Shown here: positions 14,601 through 19,043 of the stretch, piece by piece | Layout of the letters: every line of letters starts with the position of its first letter | How positions within the stretch are numbered: the stretch's first letter is position 1 | Source: Pirellulales bacterium | Lineage (GTDB): Bacteria > Planctomycetota > Planctomycetia > Pirellulales > JALHLM01 | DNA length: 19,043 bases | Assembly: GCA_022844585.1 (NCBI GenBank) | Contig: JALHLM010000009.1 | Span: forward strand, 10,548 to 29,590 | Direction of reading: 5' to 3' | Notes under the pieces: model-generated | The model's input: the letters and a program-made list of their open reading frames with translations, nothing else | What the model was told of the DNA's origin: nothing | The model's database searches: none | Program-made: the position numbers and the translations under genes

Positions 14601-16582
14601 TTCGGATCGACTTCGTAGTCCGGGCCGGGGGAGCCCCAGCCCGTCGGAAAGCCATCGCCAGTCTGACTGCGCACGTCCGCCACGAAGATGTAGCTGTGCG
14701 TATCGACGTTCGTGGACAGGAAATCATCCTTGAACGCCACGGCGCGCAACGTCGTCGTGCCGTCGATGTGAATCGGCCCCGTGTAGTCCGTGCCGTTGGT
14801 GAGCGTCGGTTCGCTGCCGTCGGTCGTGTAGCGGACTGTCGCGCCCACGGTGGGCGTGGTGATCGTCACGTCGAACGGCGCGCTGTAAAACCCGCGATCG
14901 ACGCTGAAATCGGTGTCCGCCACGACGCCGAAGAAGGCGGTCGCATTGAACTCGCCCGGCGTCGGCTCGCCGAAGTAGCGTTCTTGATCGCCCAGAACGG
15001 TGATCTCAACCAACTCCGGCTGAATCAAGAAGCCGGTGCTGTTCGAAACTTCGTTCAGTCCGTGAATGGCCAACACGTTGTTGCCGACCACCAGGTCGTC
15101 GATAAACGCGGTGACGTTGATTTCCTCGACCACGATCGACTGCGCGTTGGGGCGATCTTGCACCGCCGTGGAATTCCACGCGGTGACGCCGGGCGCATTG
15201 CGCCGCGCAATTTCCTGGCCGTTCAGATAGGCGACGAAACCGTCGTCGTAGCGCATGCGCAAAGTGAGCGACTCGTAGCTCGATGGATCGGCCACATTGA
15301 ACGGCAGCCGCAGATACGCGGAACTGTTCACGCCGAGCATGGCCGATTCGAGATCCGCCTTCACAAATGTGGAAAGACTCGGCCCGCTGCCGCCGGAGAC
15401 AACAACCGACTCGACCGCCAGGCCGCCGTTCGCGGTATCGCCGACCAAATCGAAGTTCGCGTTGAAACTGATGTGGTTGCCTTGCGCCGCGAAGAATTCC
15501 ACTTCGGAACCGCCGCCGCGCTCGTAGAACACCAGTCGCGCGTCATACACGCCGGCCTGGGTGACATTGAACACGCCCAGCGTATCCGAAGGCCCGCGCG
15601 GGCTCGGGAATGACAACACATAGGCTGTCACACCGCCGCGGGACAGCGTCAGCCCAAAGCCGTCGTCGCTGTTGACGCCGAAGGTCCAGGCGCCGGTCGT
15701 GGGAATCGTGATCTGCCCCGTGGCTTCGATGACGAAGTCGTCGATGTCCTGGCCTATGACTTGTCCAGGGAACGGACGGTCGCCGTCGAAGTGAGGGCTG
15801 CTGCCTGAGCCAAGGTAGTTGACGGTCGCCGCATTCTCACTCACAACGCTGGCGTGGTTGTTCGGATTCTCGATGACCTCTTCCGCGGTACTGAGATCAT
15901 TGACCGTGACGCTCGTCTTGTAGTTCTTCACCGCGAAGCCGGGCACGGTCGTCTCATAGCCGATGCCGGATTGCGCGTTGGTCCACGTGGCATCGTTGAA
16001 TCCAAGATCGGTCCAATCAGTCCCCAGTCCCGCGTCGCCGGCGGTCGGAATGCGGACCTTGCCCGTCGCATTGTTAGCCAGCAGCGTTTCGACGGAGACG
16101 TCTTGCCCGATGCCGTACGAAACATTCTCGTACTGCACCGGCGCATCGAACTCGGAGGCCAGCGTGACGCCGTTGGGCTCGACAAGTGCGAGGTATTCGC
16201 CCTGCGTGGACAGCGAGAAGTTGGTGTGCAACTCGCTGCCGGTGACGGCGCGGTCCTTGCCCGAAGCGAACACGACGAGGAATCCGCCCGCGGGCACGAC
16301 CGCCGAAGGGAAATCCCATTTCGTCAATTCGTCGGCGTCATCGGTGAGATGCCAGCCTTGCAGATTGACGTCGGCCGCGCTGGCGTTGTAGATTTCGATC
16401 CAGTCCGAGGCGTCGCCGTCCTGGTCTTGAAGACCGCCGTCGTTCTGCGCGAGAAACTCGCTGATGAACACGTCGCCCGCCATCATGACGCGCGATTCCA
16501 GTCGCTCGCCCTGCCAATTGCCACGCCGCACTTGATTCGTGCGCAGAGTTTTCCGCCACCGCGGTCGCCGCCTGGCCGCCAT
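11699..16582 (-). CDS. Giant secreted lamin-tail / CotH / chitobiase-C / dockerin protein
   Basis: A 1627-residue multidomain protein. The N-terminus (MAARRRPRWRKTL, then GERLESRVMMAGD) is the planctomycete LE-x-R-x-LL-type export signal rather than a classical signal peptide. In order: lamin-tail domain (about 37-140); PA14/beta-sandwich-like regions (about 150-380 and 385-530, with TTGAWTFGVNSDDGFG); chitobiase C-terminal-like domain (about 560-635, RYTTDGSEPTL); CotH-type kinase-like domain (about 680-990) with MQGNVGR, YWGLYNVVERP and acidic motifs NQDWDDHN and SWDAER; a beta-sandwich (about 1090-1265); a second chitobiase-like domain (about 1270-1332, YYTLDGSDPRL); a second lamin-tail domain (about 1336-1495); and a dockerin-like pair of calcium loops (GDTNNDGDVNITDLN and GDTNGDNQVNITDLN, 1501-1551). 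CotH proteins in Bacillus phosphorylate spore coat protein; activity here is inferred. ATG at 16582 is preferred, with AGGGGAC 5 bases upstream. Confidence 0.92.
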   Translation of the reverse strand: MAARRRPRWRKTLRTNQVRRGNWQGERLESRVMMAGDVFISEFLAQNDGGLQDQDGDASDWIEIYNASAADVNLQGWHLTDDADELTKWDFPSAVVPAGGFLVVFASGKDRAVTGSELHTNFSLSTQGEYLALVEPNGVTLASEFDAPVQYENVSYGIGQDVSVETLLANNATGKVRIPTAGDAGLGTDWTDLGFNDATWTNAQSGIGYETTVPGFAVKNYKTSVTVNDLSTAEEVIENPNNHASVVSENAATVNYLGSGSSPHFDGDRPFPGQVIGQDIDDFVIEATGQITIPTTGAWTFGVNSDDGFGLTLSRGGVTAYVLSFPSPRGPSDTLGVFNVTQAGVYDARLVFYERGGGSEVEFFAAQGNHISFNANFDLVGDTANGGLAVESVVVSGGSGPSLSTFVKADLESAMLGVNSSAYLRLPFNVADPSSYESLTLRMRYDDGFVAYLNGQEIARRNAPGVTAWNSTAVQDRPNAQSIVVEEINVTAFIDDLVVGNNVLAIHGLNEVSNSTGFLIQPELVEITVLGDQERYFGEPTPGEFNATAFFGVVADTDFSVDRGFYSAPFDVTITTPTVGATVRYTTDGSEPTLTNGTDYTGPIHIDGTTTLRAVAFKDDFLSTNVDTHSYIFVADVRSQTGDGFPTGWGSPGPDYEVDPNVTNNPVYSATFEQDLLTIPSMSLVMENDDLFNSATGIYANAQQSGDAWERPGSLEMIYPDGTEGFQINQGVRMQGNVGRNPEFVKHSFRFVYKNEYGPSKLRYNLIPDSGIEEFDNIVLRAGFNNSYMCCGGDQNQRTTLIQDEWARETLRDMGQLQGAGTFVHLYINGLYWGLYNVVERPNAAFMADHLGGDKTDYDALNSLKVLDGDRQAWDAMRNLAAAGLSTPAAYQAIQDQYLDVDNLIDYMMLNMYGGNQDWDDHNWYSGRLREPGAKWQFFSWDAERTLESITGMNMTGVNQDYRPSFIYNALRANPEFRLRFADRIQQHMFNGGAMSVEANTARFLKWVNMIDRAMVGESARWGDTRREPPYTHDVEFVNEVNRLVQQYFPGRHTEMISQFRAAGLYTNVDPPIYSQHGGAVNPEDVVTLTSVGKTSFTPIIAAGSSWQYLDNGTDQGTAWKEVGFVPPATWKTGVGQFGYGDGDEQTVVGFGPNAGNKYITTYFRKTFNVTDLAGMDSVELRVMRDDGAVVYINGQPLPTRFNMPGGDITYQTPASGAVGGGDESAFQQLVIDKSLLHDGVNTIAVEVHQSGGGSSDLSFDLQLLAGSFDPSGGAIYYTLDGSDPRLPGGAPSPTAVLYDGNGLQFDASAEVRARVLLGGEWSALDAATFTVLAPKLRITEIMYHPPEPAPGSPYGDNDFEYLELQNTGSTPMQLVGMKLSGGVDFTFGNGVLAPGAHVLVVNNQLAFESRYGAGLNIAGEFDGNLNNSGEALLLESAFQEKLLDFSYSDAWQPTTDGGGFSLVIVDPLAETSTWGDAPSWRASNKALGSPGAADANPLEGDTNNDGDVNITDLNNVRNNFGSSGPGVVGDTNGDNQVNITDLNAVRNNFGASNNNSPAPLRRRASAAQLATTTSVTTTVAVRLETKRESDATLSAWDRAILEFVGTTISPKKRSASPFERDVPSWF

Positions 16583-16936
16583 ATCCGTCCCCTGTCTGCT
16601 GGAAGCGCGATCGATAGGGACAGCGCGAGCCGGAAACGGCCCTGGTCTTCTCTGTCCCAAGACCCCGGCGGCCGGTTCAAACGGCCACGGGGCATCTTGG
16701 AGTTTAGCAAGGATTATGCGAATTGTGTGGATTTTGTGAGGAAATCCTTGGCGATTGGGGCGGTTGGCGCGAACGTCATCCGTCCAAGCCCAGGGAAGGC
16801 CCTCCAAGTCGTGGGGGATGGTGAGGTTATTGGTGGCCTTCCCTGGGCTTAACGAGAGCGGATCTTGTATCCGCGCCGGCGCGCCGGCTAAGCTGATGTC
16901 CACCTGTCCAGTTAATCGCCATCGGGAGCTTCCGCG
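16583..16936. other. Divergent intergenic region between the CotH and alkyltransferase genes
   Basis: This 354-base gap holds the leaders of both divergent genes. The CotH side shows AGGGGAC before its start, and the alkyltransferase side shows GGGAG 8 bases before its start. The reading frame of the CotH gene stays open back to 17050, but the extra 156 codons would cross the inverted repeat and the alkyltransferase coding region, so they are not counted. Apart from the inverted repeat at 16786-16850, I see no gene, RNA or convincing promoter. Confidence 0.5.
16786..16850. repeat. Inverted repeat of the GCCCAGGG(A/G)AGGC family (copy 2)
   Basis: The arms AAGCCCAGGGAAGGCC (16786-16801) and GGCCTTCCCTGGGCTT (16835-16850) are perfectly complementary over 16 bases with 33 bases between. 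The core, the spacing and an internal AAGTCGTG match the element at 3641-3704 (36-base spacing, AAGTCGTG at 3660-3667). Both are followed by TTAACGA or CTAACGA. This copy lies in a divergent promoter region and does not overlap coding sequence. It could form a large hairpin in RNA. Confidence 0.85.
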
Positions 16937-17464
16937 ATGCCGGCCAAACTTGCCACGACGACGTGCCAACGGTTTCTCTCTCCAACGGCGTTCGGCTGGA
17001 TGGCGGCTACGACGCGCAGCGATTGCCTCGTCGAGCTGTCCTTCGGCCACGCCTCGCCGGATGCCGCGATCGCTTCGCTGCGGATGCCCGGAGAGATAAC
17101 AGCGAAACTCTCTCCATGGCAGCGCCGCCTGCGCGATCGCCTGACCGCCTTCGCCCAGGGGAGCGACGATGATTTCCTCGATGTGGAAATCGACACGTCA
17201 GCGATGACGCCGTTTCGCCGACGCGTCACCGAACGCTGCCGCAAGATTCGCCGCGGGCAGACGATTAGCTACGCGGAGTTAGCGGAAAAAGTCTCCGCCC
17301 ACGGAGCGGCGCGGGCCGTTGGCACGGTGATGCGGAAGAACCCGTTTCCGTTGATCGTCCCGTGCCACCGCGTGCTGGGGGCGGCGGGCAAGCTCGGCGG
17401 GTATTCTGCGCCCGGCGGGTTGGAGACGAAGCGGCGGTTGTTGGCGATGGAGCGGTCTGATTGA
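16937..17464 (+). CDS. ogt: Methylated-DNA--[protein]-cysteine S-methyltransferase
   Basis: A 175-residue DNA repair protein. It moves the alkyl group from O6-alkylguanine to its own cysteine in a single-use reaction in the cytoplasm. The C-terminal domain (about 88-172) holds every expected element: MTPFRRRVTE, the recognition-helix segment RAVGTVMRKNP and the acceptor motif PCHRV (Cys143, His144), followed by GGYSAPGGLETKRRLL. The N-terminal half (1-85) is the usual weakly conserved alpha-beta domain. Length matches Ogt/MGMT proteins and there is no fused Ada regulator domain, so Ogt is the best name. ATG at 16937 has GGGAG 8 bases upstream. It stands alone, divergent from the CotH gene. 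Confidence 0.95.
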   Translation: MPAKLATTTCQRFLSPTAFGWMAATTRSDCLVELSFGHASPDAAIASLRMPGEITAKLSPWQRRLRDRLTAFAQGSDDDFLDVEIDTSAMTPFRRRVTERCRKIRRGQTISYAELAEKVSAHGAARAVGTVMRKNPFPLIVPCHRVLGAAGKLGGYSAPGGLETKRRLLAMERSD

Positions 17465-17520
17465 TGGATGGGCGGCTAAACATTGTGCGCAGAGTCTGTT
17501 CCGGGGACTAAGCACAGTTG

Positions 17521-18030
17521 TCAGAAATGAACAGGCTGATGTTCGCTGAGCACTGGCTCAAGTACCGTGCCGTCCATCAAGATGATCGAGCCGAACTCTT
17601 GCCTGGGCCCTGTTTGATCCATGTAGGCATAGAACAACACAACCCAGTACCATTGGCCATTTTCGGCATCAAATGGCACGAGCGCAGCGTGCCCAAGTCG
17701 CCACTCGAATCTTACATTTTCTGGCTCGAGCCTGCCTTCGCGAATTAGGCGTTTTCTTTGCATGTCCGCCAGGTTTATGGCGTCATCGGCGCTCAATGGC
17801 GGGTCTTCGGTATTGCGAAACCATGTCGGCGCGCGACTCAGGACATCCTCGTTCAATTCGTATTCGTAAGTGCGACCAAAGGCTTCATATACCCCGCTAC
17901 TGGATGACGAAGACACCGCCGGAAGCGAGTAGACTCGCGGCGGGTTGAGCCACTTAATTACCGTCACTGTGCAAGCGGAGATGAATATCGTCAGCAAGAG
18001 TGCACGGATTGAGTACTTGGGCATTCTCAT
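17521..18030 (-). CDS. Small membrane-anchored orphan protein
   Basis: A 169-residue protein that I do not recognise. It has a hydrophobic N-terminal helix (PKYSIRALLLTIFISACTVTVIKW, residues 4-27), which would anchor it or act as a signal sequence. A serine-rich linker (about 40-46) and a soluble domain rich in Trp, Tyr and acidic residues follow. The segment DPPLSADDAINLADMQRKRLI and the strands VRFEWRLGHAALVPF and WYWVVLFYAYM suggest a small alpha-beta fold, conceivably PepSY- or cystatin-like, but this is a guess. A GTG at 18072 would add 14 residues. ATG at 18030 is preferred because GAGG lies 8 bases upstream and the hydrophobic helix then sits near the N-terminus. It is divergent from the ThuA gene and less GC-rich than it. 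Confidence 0.65.
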   Translation of the reverse strand: MRMPKYSIRALLLTIFISACTVTVIKWLNPPRVYSLPAVSSSSSSGVYEAFGRTYEYELNEDVLSRAPTWFRNTEDPPLSADDAINLADMQRKRLIREGRLEPENVRFEWRLGHAALVPFDAENGQWYWVVLFYAYMDQTGPRQEFGSIILMDGTVLEPVLSEHQPVHF

Positions 18031-18158
18031 CAACCCGGCCTCGCAGAAAACGGTGACGAAGGATTTCGCCACCCCATTTTGACGCGCCCCCTACTTGCTG
18101 GGTACACTCAAAGGCTCGAAATCCGCGCTTTTTGCTCCTCGTCGCAGGATCGCCCATC

Positions 18159-19043
18159 ATGAGACTCGCTTCGGTCTTCCGCTGCGTGGTGTTTGTTTTG
18201 CTTTGTGTTATCGGTGGGCAGGCGTCCGCCGCGGACACCGCCCCCATTCGCGGCCTGTTTCTGGGCGATCAGGGGCATCACAAGCCTTCGGAGCGGTATC
18301 CGCAGTTGGCGCCGGTGCTGGCGGGGCGGGGGATCGAGCTGGATTACACCGAAGACGTCGGCATGCTCTCGGCGGAGAAGCTCGCGCCGTACGACGTGCT
18401 GGTGGTGTACGCGAACATCGAAAAGATCGCGCCGGAGCAGGAGCAGGCGCTGTTGGATTTCGTCGCTGGCGGCAAGGGGCTGGTGCCGTTGCACTGCGCT
18501 TCGTTCTGCTTTTTGAATTCGGACAAGTATGTCGAACTGGTCGGCGCCCAGTTTCAGAAGCATGAGACCGACACGTTTCGCACCGAGATCGTCGCGCCCC
18601 AGCACGACATCATGCGCGGCTACGGCGGGTTCGAGAGTTGGGACGAGACGTACGTCCATCGTCGCCACAATGAAAAAGACCGCACGGTGTTGGAAGTGCG
18701 CCGCGAGGGAGATCACGCGGAACCGTGGACGTGGATCCGCACGCCAGGCAAGGGACGCGTATTCTATACCGCCTGGGGGCACGATCACCGCACCTGGCGG
18801 CACCCCGGCTTTGTGAACCTGGTGGAGCGCGGCATTCGCTGGGCGGCCGGGCGCGATCCGCAGCAGGCCGCCGCGTACCTGGACAATCAGGCGTTTCCCG
18901 TGCCCGAGATGACCAAGCCGCGGGAAGACGTCGCGCCGTTCGAGTACGTCAACGTCGGCAAGAAGATCCCGAACTATCCGCCAAGCGCCCGCTGGGGCGT
19001 GCAGGATGAACCGCTGAGCGAGATGCAGCAGCCGCTTCCGCCC
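18159..19043 (+). CDS. ThuA-domain protein, N-terminal part (runs off the window)
   Basis: The frame is open from ATG at 18159 to the window end (295 codons, no stop). A signal peptide (residues 1 to about 25, ending ASAAD) is followed by a ThuA-like, glutamine-amidotransferase-fold domain: GLFLGDQGHHKPSERYPQLAP, ELDYTEDVGMLS, YDVLVVYANIEKI, GLVPLHCASFCF, EPWTWIRTPGKGRVFYTAWGHD and a HPGFVNLVERGIRWA end (about 30-232). ThuA was named for trehalose use in rhizobia; here it is exported and its substrate is unknown. The linker after the domain (EYVNVGKKIPNYPPSARWG...) is of the kind that, in planctomycetes, leads into a PVC-type haem-binding or dehydrogenase-like region. The rest of the gene is therefore probably long and lies beyond the right edge. 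That fusion is an inference. Confidence 0.88.
   Translation, partial: MRLASVFRCVVFVLLCVIGGQASAADTAPIRGLFLGDQGHHKPSERYPQLAPVLAGRGIELDYTEDVGMLSAEKLAPYDVLVVYANIEKIAPEQEQALLDFVAGGKGLVPLHCASFCFLNSDKYVELVGAQFQKHETDTFRTEIVAPQHDIMRGYGGFESWDETYVHRRHNEKDRTVLEVRREGDHAEPWTWIRTPGKGRVFYTAWGHDHRTWRHPGFVNLVERGIRWAAGRDPQQAAAYLDNQAFPVPEMTKPREDVAPFEYVNVGKKIPNYPPSARWGVQDEPLSEMQQPLPP

Noticed and set aside
12389..15613. A 1074-codon open frame on the plus strand, opposite the CotH/dockerin gene
   Set aside because: It is a shadow caused by high-GC codon bias. Its translation is low-complexity and rich in Arg, Val, His and Ala with no domain, whereas the minus strand encodes many clear domains.
16583..17050. A longer CotH protein starting at 17050
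   Set aside because: The additional residues lack similarity, cross an inverted repeat and overlap the alkyltransferase gene. The LE-x-R-x-MM export motif and a ribosome-binding site support 16582.

Overview
The window reads as planctomycete DNA, most likely Pirellulales-like. This rests on gene content rather than on any marker gene. It has a DUF1549/DUF1553 'planctomycete cytochrome-like' protein, a ThuA protein whose C-terminal linker resembles planctomycete ThuA fusions, and a giant secreted lamin-tail/CotH/dockerin protein with an N-terminal LE-x-R-x-MM motif. It also has 'RFGLRTLLVLVT'-type N-terminal membrane anchors, and intergenic repeats that translate as HQPEAPA or SLARRASEG-like strings. 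Most genes are GC-rich. Several orphan genes (7124-8248, 8818-9699, 9872-10975, 17521-18030) look clearly less GC-biased.

Layout. 1-374 is the C-terminal half of a short-chain dehydrogenase, converging on a three-gene minus-strand run read from right to left: sppA-like protease (5595-3736), DUF1549/DUF1553 protein (3675-1756) and a secreted PHP-domain phosphoesterase (1725-382). The gaps are 60 and 30 bases, so one operon is plausible. 5869-6885 (+) encodes a TIM-barrel sugar isomerase/epimerase-like protein. From about 6895 to 11698 lies an accessory stretch: a membrane-anchored leucine-rich-repeat protein (-), two exported orphan proteins (+) and a DUF3303-like small protein (+), each bounded by palindromic repeats. 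11699-16582 (-) is the 1627-residue CotH/lamin-tail/chitobiase-C/dockerin protein. It is divergent from an O6-alkylguanine-DNA alkyltransferase (16937-17464, +). A small membrane-anchored orphan (17521-18030, -) and the start of a ThuA-domain protein (18159 to the window end, +) finish the window.

Functionally this is a mixed chromosomal region. Exported or envelope proteins dominate (PHP, DUF1549/1553, SppA, LRR, two orphans, CotH/dockerin, ThuA), with a few cytoplasmic enzymes (SDR, isomerase, alkyltransferase). I see no tRNA, rRNA, transposase, integrase, CRISPR array, or recognisable defence or biosynthetic cluster.

The most unusual content is the repeat landscape. There are three copies of a multi-hairpin repeat (8281-8510, 11015-11197, 11547-11698), two copies of an inverted repeat with the core GCCCAGGGRAGGC (one enclosing the start codon of the DUF1549 gene), a nested palindrome that supplies the stop codon of the LRR gene, and two partial copies of a CGCTGGCGCTTC repeat. 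Two direct copies of the hairpin repeat bracket the two exported orphan genes. This is the best candidate for something undescribed, though only as a repeat-bounded cassette of unknown function.
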